Assembly (NCBI GenBank): GCA_963853835.1
Contig: OY970827.1
Span: 77,517,234-77,581,233, forward strand
Length of the DNA stretch: 64,000 nucleotides
DNA from: Calendula officinalis
Taxonomy: Eukaryota; Streptophyta; Magnoliopsida; Asterales; Asteraceae
Direction: 5' to 3'
Part shown: positions 23,598 to 34,700 of the stretch, in pieces
How positions within the stretch are numbered: position 1 is the first letter of the stretch
Layout: the number at the start of each line of letters is the position of its first letter
Notes under the pieces: model-generated
What the model was told of the DNA's origin: nothing
What the model saw: only the letters and a program-made list of their open reading frames with translations
The model's database searches: none
Position numbers and translations under genes: made by a program

Positions 23598-23780
23598 TCA
23601 GACTTTTTCAGGCTGGTTGTTGACTTTTTGAGATTCAAATTTATCAATAGCTACTTGAAGTTCATCAGAACCACCAACAGCTCTCATGGTGTAAAAATAC
23701 ACCCCAAATACAAACCCGGTTAACCCGCCTGCAACCACCAGATTCTTCATTTTGGGTGCTAAGCTACCAAATCCCGCCAT
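23598..23780 (-). CDS. COA3/CCDC56-like cytochrome c oxidase assembly factor, 60 residues
   Basis: A single-exon frame of 60 residues, starting MAGFGSLAPKMKNLVVAGG. It has one hydrophobic segment (about 14-32, LVVAGGLTGFVFGVYFYTM) followed by a short charged tail. It resembles plant homologues of COA3, a small inner-membrane protein that in yeast and animals stabilises newly made COX1 during complex IV assembly (family knowledge). The orthology is my recognition of the NLVVAGGLTGFVFGVYFYTM-type core and is not proven. An acceptor-like ATGTAG|GTTGAAAAC lies about 50 bp before the ATG, suggesting a leader intron that may reach the donor-like CTGAG|GTAGTC near 24778. Confidence 0.75.
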   Translation of the reverse strand: MAGFGSLAPKMKNLVVAGGLTGFVFGVYFYTMRAVGGSDELQVAIDKFESQKVNNQPEKV

Positions 23781-24181
23781 TTAAATCAATAAAACGGTTA
23801 CTTCAATTCTCTAGTTTTCAACCTACATATAACAACCACAATGGCCAAACTATGAGTGTAAACAATTATAATATATGGCCTTAACTTAAAGCTCATTTAT
23901 TAAACGAGTTTGAGCCCGAGCTTTCAATTAAAAGCTCATTTAGGCCCGCGAGCTAATATGCATTAATTATTATAAAAATATAATTACATATTATATATTT
24001 ATATTATTATGTGTATACATGCAACTTTTGGATCGTCAGCATAAAATTGTTGTAGGTATGCCCATAATGAATGTACAATTCATCATAATTCAGACTTATT
24101 TCCGAGTTGATCTAATGCTCAAGCTTAAACAAGCCCTCAAGAGCTAAAACTATACTTTTCAGGCTTAGAAACCTAAACTTT

Positions 24182-24364
24182 GGGGTGTTTGGGTAAGCTT
24201 ATTAAACAGGTTATTACCCAAACACCCTGTAAGTTGCTTTGGACCAACTTATTTGAAAAGGATCCTGCTGATGTGAGATAAGTTGAAAATGAATCCAAAC
24301 ACTATCTCCTGCAATCATATTTTGATACCATATTAAGCAAATAAGCTTTCCCAAACACACCCCA
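24182..24364. mobile_element. Tourist- or hAT-like MITE with GGGGTGTTTGGG ends
   Basis: The left end GGGGTGTTTGGGTAAGCTTATT and the right end (reverse) GGGGTGTGTTTGGGAAAGCTTATT pair imperfectly. An extra internal end (ACCCAAACACCC near 24222) is present. No clear target duplication. It lies in the likely leader intron of the COA3-like gene. Confidence 0.6.
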
Positions 24365-25171
24365 AGCTTACACTGTTACATATACATATTTTCTTACAAG
24401 CCTTTGCCACAAGTGTCAGAAAATTCGAGCTCGATGGTACAAAATATCAACCAACTGTTTGTTAAAAACATATTAATTATCTGTTCATATAATACTTATA
24501 GATTGATACCTCATGATTAGGATTCTAACCTAAAATGGTACAAAATAACGAAATTGGGCGTATGATGATGCATGTTGTCAAACGAATTTTCCACATGTAT
24601 TTCGATTTATTAAAATAACTACTAACGGTTGATCAAGAAACCCTAGAAATCGATAAGTACCTAAATGTTTTCGGATTAATTTCGGCGATCGGTTGTAGTA
24701 TTGTTAGGAAAATGAGATTATTAGTTGCTATTACAACATGCATAGTAACGAACAGAATAAGAACCCTAAAAGAGACTACCTCAGGCGAGAAGACTCACCG
24801 GCGATTCGGCGAAGCAAGAAAAGTTGTTTGTGATACAGAGATCGCAAAAGTTGTGTGGTACAGAGATCGCTTGCAAATTTGTATGCCCTAAGGCTACCAG
24901 GTATTGGTACCACATGTGTATTTTAATTGTCACATCATTACCATCTAAGCAATCACACCACCACATCACATCATTTGGTGAAAATACCTAACATACCACA
25001 CAACACCATTTTATTTTCCATCTCATCATTTCATTTCCATTTATTTTTTAAACATAATATTAAACTTCCATTAAATTAAAATAAAAATACATTAAATTAA
25101 AAATACAATACTTAAAATTAAAAATACAAGACTTAAAAATATTAAAAACTAAAATACTAAAAATTTAAAAA

Positions 25172-25987
25172 CTACAATCCTAAATCGCTCATGGCTTTTC
25201 GGGCCCTTTCCTTCGCGGCTAGGAAATGTTGAAGATCTTCTTGCGGCATGCCTGGCGGCGGTTGCATAGTCAAAATATTCATATTATTGATAATTCTTTG
25301 TTCGGTTGCAAGCTCCCTATCTCTTTCATTTTTCTCCTTCTCCAATTGAACTTGTTGACGACGCATCTCTATTCGCTCTTTCGTTGTCTCAACGTGGTCG
25401 CTTAATCGTTTTTGAATTGCTTCCCTATGCTTGCTCTTCGATTCCAATTCCGCCGCATGCCTACCCGCTCGTTTAGCCTTGTCTCTTCCAATTGGTCGTT
25501 GAGGAGGTGGGGTTTCATCAATATCGTCGAATGGCTTCCCAATAGCTTTTAATTCTCATGCCATTGTCGTCTTTCTCGTTTTTAGAAGTGCCACACCAAG
25601 CTCGGCACAACGCAATTTCCTCCTTTTCCGTCCATGGAATTTGTGTAACTTCTTCAACAACTTCTTTTTCTTTCATTTTCCCTTTCCCTTTCCCTTTCCC
25701 TTTCCCCTTTCGCTTGCCCCCCCCCCCCCCCCCCCCCCCTCTTGTGTTTGGGTTTGGTAGGGCGTTTGTTAAGAAAATATTTGTTGTTGAAAATATTGTG
25801 ATATATTTTGTGAATATTGAGGTTGTTGAAATTGAGGTGCGGTTTGTGGATAAAATTGTGGAGGTGGGACAACACCGGAACTTAGGATGTTGACATATTG
25901 CTCGTACCCACCAAATCCAAGGTTCGGTGGTATATTTTGTTGTGAAGGTTGGTTGGGTGTTTGTGGAGAGTTGTTGTGTGGATCCAT
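25172..25987 (-). pseudogene. Myb/SANT-like (PIF/Harbinger ORF1-type) protein, internally deleted
   Basis: The start at 25987 (MDPHNNSPQTPNQPSQQN) leads into a Q/P/Y-rich N-terminus. It then meets a 23-C run and a (CCCTTT)n stretch encoding Gly/Lys/Arg-rich sequence, followed by IPWTEKEEIALCRAWCGTSK, the first helix region of a SANT/trihelix domain. The domain breaks off near 25550, and a C-terminal helical charged region resumes (ELESKSKHREAIQKR ... ERARKAMSDLGL, stop at 25172). This layout is that of the multicopy Myb/NAM-like proteins of Harbinger-type elements. A frame change across the C/G run and the missing second half of the SANT domain make it a pseudogene. Confidence 0.65.
25681..25739 (+). 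repeat. (CCCTTT)n followed by C23
   Basis: A pyrimidine tract within the ORF1-like pseudogene. C23 at 25717-25739 is not a multiple of three and marks a frame change. Confidence 0.9.
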
Positions 25988-26356
25988 TGTAAGTAAAGAT
26001 GTGTGAAGATAGGAGTTTGTAATATGTAAAATGGATTAATTGTGTGTGTAAAATGAGTGAAAGTATGTAAATATATATAGGTAAATAATTAAAAAAAAAG
26101 TTTTTTTTTTAAATCTAACGGCTATAATAGCCGTTGCCAACGGCTATATTCGCAAAATGCTCGCCTCCCACGCCCGTGCATTCCCGTGGCCCGTTGCCAA
26201 GACCGCCCACGCCACACACCCACACCGTTTGGGGGGGGGGGGGGGCGGTGTTCCCTTGCCTAGCCACGGCGTGGCCGTCCACCTCACCTCCCACGCCCTT
26301 GCTTCCTTCGACCCGTACCGTCTAGCCTAATGACTAAAATCAACGTATTCATTTAA

Positions 26357-26512
26357 GGGTTATGATAATGACAGCCCTAAGGGCTGTCATAAGACATGCA
26401 TAAAAAACTTGTAAATTCATCCGTAATCGACTCCTGAATTTCAGGAACTACCCTTATTGTACAACTTTGATGCACTTAAAGACAGACCTAAGGGCTGTCA
26501 TTATCAAAACCC
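26357..26512. mobile_element. MULE-type MITE (GGGTTTTGATAATGACAG family), copy 2
   Basis: 156 bp with ends GGGTTATGATAATGACAGCC and GGCTGTCATTATCAAAACCC, flanked by the perfect 9-bp duplication TTCATTTAA (26348-26356 and 26513-26521). Looser relatives occur near 56446-56531 and 60768-60860. Confidence 0.9.
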
Positions 26513-26521
26513 TTCATTTAA

Positions 26522-28060
26522 ATAGAAGCTAACTTTTTTGTTTCTTTTTAATTTTAAATTCTTTTTTCATATGCACTTTTTCATTTTAGAAATGGCAAAT
26601 TGTAGAAAATAGTAATAAAATGTCACAGGAAGTTTGAAAAAGAAAACTACTGAGGTTTTTGCTCATAAAGGATTTGTGATTTGAAAACCAAAAAAAGATA
26701 ACTTGTGACTAGCTCTTTATGGTTACTTGAATAAAAAATAGCGATAGATAATACGAGCTATTCACAAGCTAGTCGAGCTAGTTTCATTAAAAGATTAAAA
26801 AAAAATCGAGTTAAACGAGAATGCTAAGGAATGAAGCTTATGCCCATGTCGATGTCTTTAAACAGAACACAAGGTATAATGACATGCACATTTGATTGAT
26901 TTAACAATAAATTTAATTAAGAATTTTAAGCACTAATTAACTCTTTAATTTCATTCCCTCTAATCCTTTTTGAAGATGCTAGCACTTTACCAAGAACAAG
27001 AGGTCACAAAATTGCTCTTGCGATTGGGACAAGTCTCGGATGCATCTCTTTGCTCATTTTTGGACTTGCATTAATTTGGCGGAGAAGAAGATACAATCAA
27101 GAACCCTTTTTGTCATTAGCAGTTGATTTTTACTGTTTAATAACTAAAACAAGGGATATGGTGTCTATTTTGAAGATCTTTTGACTTATTAAGTGTTAGC
27201 AAAGTGGGTTAGTTCATTATAAATTTTCTAATTTTACTAACGATAAAACATAATAATATTATGGACTTGCATAATTGTATATTCCCCCTGTAATTTTTCT
27301 ACTTAAACAACAATGTGAGCAAAAAGAAATTTATGTAAATTCAAAGTGGATTCAATGTCTTCAAGATTTACATAAAAGTGGATTCAATGTCTTTTTCTAA
27401 TGCATCATGAATTTAAGATTTTTCAGTGCACTATGGTGCATCAACTGATTATAGATTCTCTTAAGGTTTTTTTATTTTCTTTGACCATATGAATTTAAGA
27501 TTTTAGCGTACAAACTATAAATAAAAGTTATCTGGCAATTTTCTGTATATCTTGAAGTTTTACTCTAATAAACGTCACTATAGATTGATAATGTATATAA
27601 AGATGCCCATACAATTGTATTGAACAGTGTGTAAATCTAAGTTGTTTTTGTTATTTCAGAATAAATTTATGTTTATAAAAATATGTACTATACAGGACTT
27701 GAAGTTTTGAACATGTGACCTCTGCATTATTAATGCAATCTACTAACCAACTGAACTACTACCCTATATATTCCTTAATTAACATAAAATTATCGTAATT
27801 AATAACTTAATTTTTTTTTGAACGACAAATCCTAATCTACATCTATTTTCCACATCTGTCCACGACGTGACTTGAACCCTCAATCTTAAGGTTGTGAGAC
27901 AAACACCATACAGCTAGGCCAAAGACTCTTTAATAACTTAAATATTAAAAAGTCGAAATTACCACCACCCATTATCCGCGACCATCACAACTACATGCAT
28001 CCCGCTAGCGTCACTCAGCCACCACCGACCACCAACTGTTCGCAGGAAAAAATAATCACA
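26522..28060. other. Intergenic region; weak gene-fragment signal near 26975-27110
   Basis: Near 26980-27110 a short + frame contains a hydrophobic stretch and arginines (IALAIGTSLGCISLLIFGLALIWRRRR-like; the first 20 residues or fewer are certain). This resembles the membrane helix and juxtamembrane part of a plant receptor-like kinase. No kinase domain follows, so it would be a relic. The rest is non-coding. Confidence 0.4.
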
Positions 28061-28096
28061 AGGTACCCGCCGCCGCATTGCGCGGGTACCTGCTAG
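28061..28096 (+). mobile_element. Helitron 3' terminus (hairpin and CTAG)
   Basis: GGTACCCGC and GCGGGTACC form a 9-bp perfect stem around an 11-nt loop, followed by TG and CTAG then T (28093-28097). This is the Helitron 3' signature on the + strand. The matching 5' TC end was not located. A weaker relative (CCGCAAATTGCGCGGG) lies at about 28877-28892. Confidence 0.6.
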
Positions 28097-28950
28097 TAAT
28101 ATATAAATATATTTACATCGTATATCAAAATTTTTAATTAAATAAAAAAATTATACTTGTATATTTTTATGTGTGTGTTTATAGAGCTTAAATGAGTTAA
28201 ATTGAGCTCCGGCCTGCAAAAATCTTAAGGAGATTAGTAAGGGATACATTTATACCATTGATCAATAATACTCAATAGTTAAGATTAATCACAAATTTTA
28301 TAAATGGAAGAGTATTTAGATCATTTGACTCTCACATAAATTTTCTTAATTTTTAACTTAAAAAAATTATATTTAAAAAATAGTTAATTTTTTAATTATT
28401 TATTAACAAAATTATTAATTACTTTTTTAATTAATTTTTTTCATTAACAAAAAACTTCTTTCAATTGCAAAACATATCCTATTATTTTTGGTGTAAGAAT
28501 AGGGGAAACAAAGGTAGAAAGTAGAATTGATTATTGGTGTTTGTATTTTTTTATATTTTTTCTCATGTAATATCTTGTTAGTTTTTTTTATTATATATTT
28601 AGTTTGGGTTTCTTACTAGGGAGTGATGATGATATTACCAAAAACAACTTCTCTTAACTTTTTTTTTTTTGCTTCTTTAAATAAAAAAAGAGTTCAATAA
28701 CATTTATAAGCAATAATCTCATTTTCATAAGCCTCTAACAAAAACGCAATAAATATATGATGATATCAAACACAGTCAAACAAAACCCCACATATCTTAC
28801 CGACTGCCGGTTTTTCATCGCCGCCTCCAAACGCCGTCTTCTCCGGTGAGATAAGTAAAACTGATTAGGGACGCCACCGCAAATTGCGCGGGTTTACCTG
28901 TAAATTCATACCTAGCAATTGCAAGCTGTTTGGTTAATCAATTCTCGTTT
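28097..28950. other. Intergenic, promoter side of the COQ10 gene
   Basis: AT-rich to about 28780, then a GC-richer leader-like segment. A donor-like AAAG|GTAAAATT at 29010 pairs with the acceptor ATACAG ending at 29520, suggesting a 5' UTR intron. Confidence 0.45.
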
Positions 28951-29536
28951 CAAATCCTTACAGATCCGAACGCGTATATTTTTCTTCATCCGATTTAGGT
29001 TATTTAAAGGTAAAATTACTATTCAAAATTCTTAATTTAATTCATCATTTCTGTGCCTCATGGCGTAAGAAGGAACTTGAAAGTACTATTGTTGTTAGGG
29101 CACACAAACGATAATTAGGGAGTTGATGTAAATCGTCGCTAATTCCAAATTCTATTACTGGTCTATGAATTCGTTTGATTATCATACTCTATGATAAAAT
29201 TCACATTACGAAAATGATTTTTAATTTAAATTTTGAAGCTGTTGAGAATTGATCTATGAATTTTTATTTAGGGATACATAATTACCGTTCATAAGCTCCT
29301 GAACGCTTCTGTAATCTGTATATTTGTGTTCTAAAAAAAATAAATTCTTTTGTTGTTTAATTTAGGGAGTCTGCTTTCATGCTGGCTGTTGCACTGTACA
29401 GAAATTATGAATATTTGAGTAGTTGAATTAATGTATTTCATCAATCGAATATTTGAGAAAATTAAAATGATCAGTTTATCATGTTTGAGAAGACTACATA
29501 ACTGTTTTCTGGTTATACAGGTGCTATTTTATTGCC

Positions 29537-31249
29537 ATGTCATCATTAACTTCAACTTCAAAGGCCGTAAGACGGCTAATTACACACAAAAACAATGGCA
29601 AACAGTTACTGAGACGTTCACAAAACAATCCTGCACCTGAAAATTATATTCACAATCGGTGTTTTAGAAGCATTACAAATATAGAATCATTTCCATCTTC
29701 ATGTCAAATTATTGGTGGTAATAATAATTCTATTAAAAATCCTTCATTTTCTTTGCAAAATACATCTTCTGGTATTATCACACAACGAAGGGGATTTCTT
29801 GGTTGTGGTGATGGAGATGAAGGAAGTAATGTTTTGTCCAAAATTCACGAGGAGAAACGTATCATGGGGTAATTTAGTAATTTAGTATATTTAATTTTTT
29901 CTTTATATAAGTTTTAGTTTTAGATAATTACTGAATTTTATGAATTATTTGTTTCAGGTATTCTCCAGAACAGTTATTTGCAGTAGTTGCTGCAGTTGAT
30001 ATGTATCAAGATTTTCTTCCTTGGTGTCAACGATCAGATATTGTTAAACGTCATTCAGATTCAGCTTTTGATGCTGAGCTGGAAATTGGATTTAAATTTC
30101 TTGTTGAAAGCTATATATCTCATGTGCAATTAGTAAAACCTAAAATGATTAAGGTAATGCTTTTCTCAATTTTTGAATTGGTGAAATCTTTTTTATAAAT
30201 TTTTTATTATTAATTTTTTGTTGTAATTATAGACGACTTCATCACAAAGCAGCCTTTTTGATCATTTAATAAACATTTGGGAGTTCAATCCTGGACCTGT
30301 TCCAGGAACATGTGATCTTCACTTTTTTGTGGATTTTAAGTTTCAGTCACCTTTATACTCACAGGTAATAATACTTTCATTTTTCGAACTTTTCAAATAT
30401 ACTAAGATTAAATATTAAATATTATTCTTGAATTGTATTCCAAATCACTACTTTTTTTATGTTAAAACCGGCAAAAAAATAGAAGCTTAAAAGGAAACAA
30501 GTGTAACAGGTTGAAAGCCACCCAAAATGTGTTTTTTTTAAATTTTAATTCGTAAAACCTTCTAAATCATTCTAAAAAAAATTAAATTTATTATTGAAAT
30601 AATATAATCTCTGTATATTAAAAATACAAGGGTGCATTTACTTATAGAGAAATGTGGCACTTTCGTAGAGAAGTTTCCAAGAAAACTCGAAAAACAGAAA
30701 ATTTGTTCAAATTGAAAATTTAATGAGAAAAGAGAAAACTTGCTTTTCATATTTATAACTAAATTTTGGAAATGACTTCTATAGTTTTCAACTAATTTCC
30801 TTTGCAGAATTTTTTTTTTTAAATTTTATAAACTGAGATAAAAACATTTGAACACTTTCTCAAAATTTCCCATAGTTTTCTAGAGATAAGTAAACACACC
30901 CATTTTCTTGAAAAATGGAGATGAAAATATGAAGAAAAAAAAATCTACAACTATACGCACCCTAAATGAGTAAATGTTTAGGAGATGAAAATATATAAAA
31001 GAATATTTTCTTATAATTATTTGTTTCTATTTCTTATAATTATTTGTAGTAACATGGTTTGTGGAATATAAATTATAATTATAATAATTAATAAATAATA
31101 ACATGGTTTGTGGTTTTTATATACAGATGGCATCCATGTTCTTCAAGGAAGTTGTCTCTCGCCTAGTTTCTTCATTTAATGACCGTTGTCGGTTAATATA
31201 CGGGCCCGGAGTTTCAGTTAACGAAATTACTATTGAACGAAAAGCATGA
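29537..31249 (+). CDS. COQ10: COQ10-like coenzyme Q-binding START-domain protein, mitochondrial
   Basis: COQ10 proteins bind ubiquinone in the mitochondrial inner membrane and are needed for its use in respiration and for efficient synthesis (family knowledge). Exons are 29537-29868, 29958-30153, 30233-30364 and 31127-31249; they join in frame to 260 residues, with standard GT-AG borders. Residues 1 to about 90 are rich in S, T, R, N and K with few acids, like a mitochondrial presequence. The START-like domain begins around YSPEQLFAVVAAVDMYQDFL, continues through PWCQRSD, LFDHLINIWEFNPG and CDLHFFVDFKF, and ends FFKEVVSRLVSSFNDRC. The length is usual for plant members. The start lies 16 bases after a likely leader-intron acceptor. 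No break was seen. Confidence 0.92.
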
Positions 31250-31744
31250 CGATTCAACAGTTAGTTTTTTTTTTCTTCAAATTTCCAAATTCTCTTATCA
31301 TTCAATGTAGTTGTTGCAACAAATTTGATCTTTTAGAAATTGTGCACACTTTGGTTAGGTTGTATCTAGTTTATGCACATTTATACATCTTACAGTTTCA
31401 CTTGAAATATGTAATTTTCAAGTCTTTGTGAATTTAGGTGGTTACATAATTTAACTCGATAAACATGTCAAAAAGTGTAAGAGAAAACAGAAGAAATACA
31501 AAATGTAATACAAATGTTTAAAAGCGTTATCTTAGACAAGTACAAAATGTAATACAAATGGATTTTTGATGACAACATCAGAATGGATTTAGCGCATAAA
31601 ATAGATGTATACAAAAGCCAATAATCAAGCAGCTACCATATTTAATCATATAACACTACAATTTTAAACAGTTGATATGGGTCGTTGTTATCAAGTATAT
31701 AAACAAATTACATATTATACAACAAAACCAACAAACGGTAACAC
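31250..31744. other. Convergent intergenic spacer between the COQ10 and WEB genes
   Basis: About 500 bp holding the two 3' UTRs. ACAAAATGTAATACAAATG occurs twice (near 31497 and 31541). Confidence 0.5.
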
Positions 31745-34700
31745 TCATGATTTCTTGTGAAACTTCTTCTTCCAATTCTTTCCCGTCTTCTCCGTATTCT
31801 CCGTAGTTCCTGTATTCTCCGTATTTCCTGAATTCTCTGTATTCTCCGTCTTCCCCTTCTTCCACATATGCGGGCCCTTCCACATCCCCGTCTTCCCCGT
31901 ATTCTCTGTACTCTCCGTAGTTCCGGTATTTTCCGCATCCTCCGTATTTCCTGTATTCTCTGCATTCCCCGTCTTCCCTTTCTTCCACATATTTGGGGTC
32001 TTCCACATCCCCGTCTTCCCCGTATTCCCGGTATTCTCCGTGTTCTCTGCATTCTCGGTATTCTCTGTATTCCCGGTATTCTCTGTCTTCCCCTTCTTCC
32101 ACATATGCGGGCCCTTCCACATACCTGTCTTCCCCGTATTCCCGGTATTCTCTGTATTTCCGGTATTCTCTGCATTCTCTGTATTCTCGGTATTCTCGGT
32201 ATTCTCCGTCTTCCCCTTCTTCCACATATGCGGGCCCTTCCACATACCTGTCTTCCCCGTATTCCCGGTATTCTCTGTATTCTCTGTATTCCCTGTATTC
32301 TCTGTATTCTCTGTATTCCCGGCACTCTCTGTATTTTCTGCATTCCCCGTATTCCCCTTCTTCCACATATGCGGGGTCTTCCACAAACTCCCTTTCTCTG
32401 TATTCTCCGTATTCCCGGTATTCTCCGTATTACCGGCATTCTCCGTGTTCTCTGCATTCCCCGTATTCCCTTTCTTCCACGGGGTCTTCCACATACTCGT
32501 CTTCCCTGTATTTCCGGTATTCTCCGTATTCCCTGTATTCCCGGTATTCTCTGTATTCTCCGTATTCCCGGTAGTCTCCGTATTCCCGGTATTCTCCGTG
32601 TTCTCTGCATTCCCTGTATTCCCCTTCTTCCATGGGGTCTTCCACAAACTCGTCTTCCCTGTATTTCCGGTATTCTCTGTATTCCCGGTATTTTGTGTAT
32701 TCTCCGTATTCTCTGCATTCCCCGTATTCCCGGTATTCTCCGTGTTCTCTGCATTCCCCGTATTCCCTTTCTTCCACGGGGTCTTCCACAAACTCGTCTT
32801 CCCTGTATTTCCAGTATTCTCTGTATTCCCGGTATTCTGTGTATTCTCCGTATTCCCGGTATTCTCTGTATTTCCGGCATTCTCCGTGTTCTCCGCATTC
32901 CCTGTATTCCCCTTCTTCCACGGGGTCTTCCACAAACTCGTCTTCCCTGTATTTCCGGTATTCTCTGTATTCCCCGTATTCTCCGTATTTCCAGTATTCT
33001 CCGTATTCCCAGTATTTTCCGTGTTCTCTGCATTCTTCGTATTCCCTTTTTTCCACATATGCGGGCCCTTCCACAAATTCCCTGTTTTCCCAGTATTCTC
33101 TGTCTTCCCAGTATTCTCTGTACTCCCTGTATTCTCCGTATTCTCCGAATTCACCGTATTCTCTGTCTTCTCCGTCTTCCCGATCTTCCATATAGTCGGG
33201 GTCCTCCACCCCGCTTTCCCTGTATTTTCCGTATTCTCCGCATTCCCCGTATTCTCTGTAGTCCCCGTATTCCCCGTAGTCCCTGTAGTCCCCGTGGTCC
33301 CCGTATTCCCTTTATTATCTGTGTTCTCCGTATTCTCAGTATTCGCCGTATTCCCCGAAAACAATTGAAACATTGGCATAAACGTCCGCCTTTTCTTCTG
33401 AAACAAACCCTTATTATCAGCAGCCGATTCATCCGCATTACTGTTACCTTCGGGCCCACCATCTTTATTTTCTGGTTCACCCTTTCCTGGTTCACCCTTT
33501 TCAGCCTTTCGTTTCTTAAGTTCTTCTTCAAAATTTAATGTACTTTCTCTAGCCAATTCTGCCTTTTGTAAAGCTGCATTTAAAGCTTCTTTTCGGGCGG
33601 CTAATTCTGAATTTAGTTCCGTAAGTTTATTCAAACTTTGCATTTCCGAATCTTTAGCTTCATCGATTTGGGCCAGAGCGTCTGTTACCCGTTTTTCTGC
33701 AACTTCTTCCGCGTCATGGGCCCGTTTACTTAATTCATAGTATTCCTCTAACGAGATTGTGACCGCTTCACCTTCCGGGACCTCGTTTTGTGCGGGGTCT
33801 GATTCACTTTCTTGTAGTGCATTAATAGCCCCTAAAGCTAACTTTTCTTTAGCCCGAGCAGCCTCAATTTCCTTCTGAGTTGCAGCGAGTTGGGCCGAGA
33901 CCGAACCCGCCCCGGTTTTAGATTGTTCGGTTGCTTCTTTTGCTTTTTTCAATAGTAAACGGGCCTCTTCCGCTGCCGACTTTGCATTTTCGGTTTCTTC
34001 GGTTACTTTTTGTAACTGTTTCGGGAGCTCGATTAGCTTTTCACGGGCTTCTTTTTCTTCTTTTTGAATGTTATCGAGCTCTATTCGGGTTTGCTTCAAT
34101 TCTGCTTCAAGATTCACAACAGCCTCTGCCCCTAACCCTTTTTGCTTTCTTACATTAGTCAAAACTTGTTTTTCACTCTCTAATTTAGTAGTTAATGACA
34201 TTGCCGCAGTTTTTAAACACATAATCGCTTCACTTGTTTTTCCAATATTACTGTTAACTTCTTCAAGATTCTTTTTAGCTAACGTGACACCCGATTCTAT
34301 ATCTCCACGGGTAAATCTCTCCTCTTCGGTTTCATCCGGGTCCTTCCCTTGCATATAAACCGCCAATTCGTCTTTTAAATTCTGAAGTAAACCCGAAGCA
34401 GTCTCGAGATTTGACTTTAAGTCTTTCGCGATAACAATTTGTTGTTTGACTTTTTCTAATTCTTCTTCAGTTCGTCTCAATTCTTGATCCATATTCATAT
34501 TTTCTTGATCTCGTTCATTAGATTCTTGAACGCGGTGTTCTTCGGCTTCTAAATGGGAAGCTTGTGCGGATTCGATCGATTCTTTTGTTGTTATTAATTG
34601 TATGGTTAGATTTTCAACTTCTCTTTCGATTTCTTTAGCCGCCGATACCGATTCTTGAGCTTTTTGTAAGGCCGAGTCGCGTTCGGATATTAAGATTTCA

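Larger units (their letters stand above)
24892..26327 (-). mobile_element. Non-autonomous PIF/Harbinger element carrying an ORF1-like pseudogene
   Basis: Ends GGCTACCAGGTA and TACCGTCTAGCC (9 of 12 paired) are flanked by TAA (24889-24891 and 26328-26330), the 3-bp target typical of PIF/Harbinger. The interior on the minus strand holds a Myb/SANT-like ORF1-type frame and no DDE transposase. The subterminal region at 26110-26320 is GC-rich with CACGCC words and a 15-G run. Confidence 0.7.

Noticed and set aside
31656..33538. Long alternative frames (up to 556 codons on the plus strand) over the WEB repeat
   Set aside because: The repeat unit lacks stops in every frame; these frames have no conserved domain and only mirror the minisatellite.
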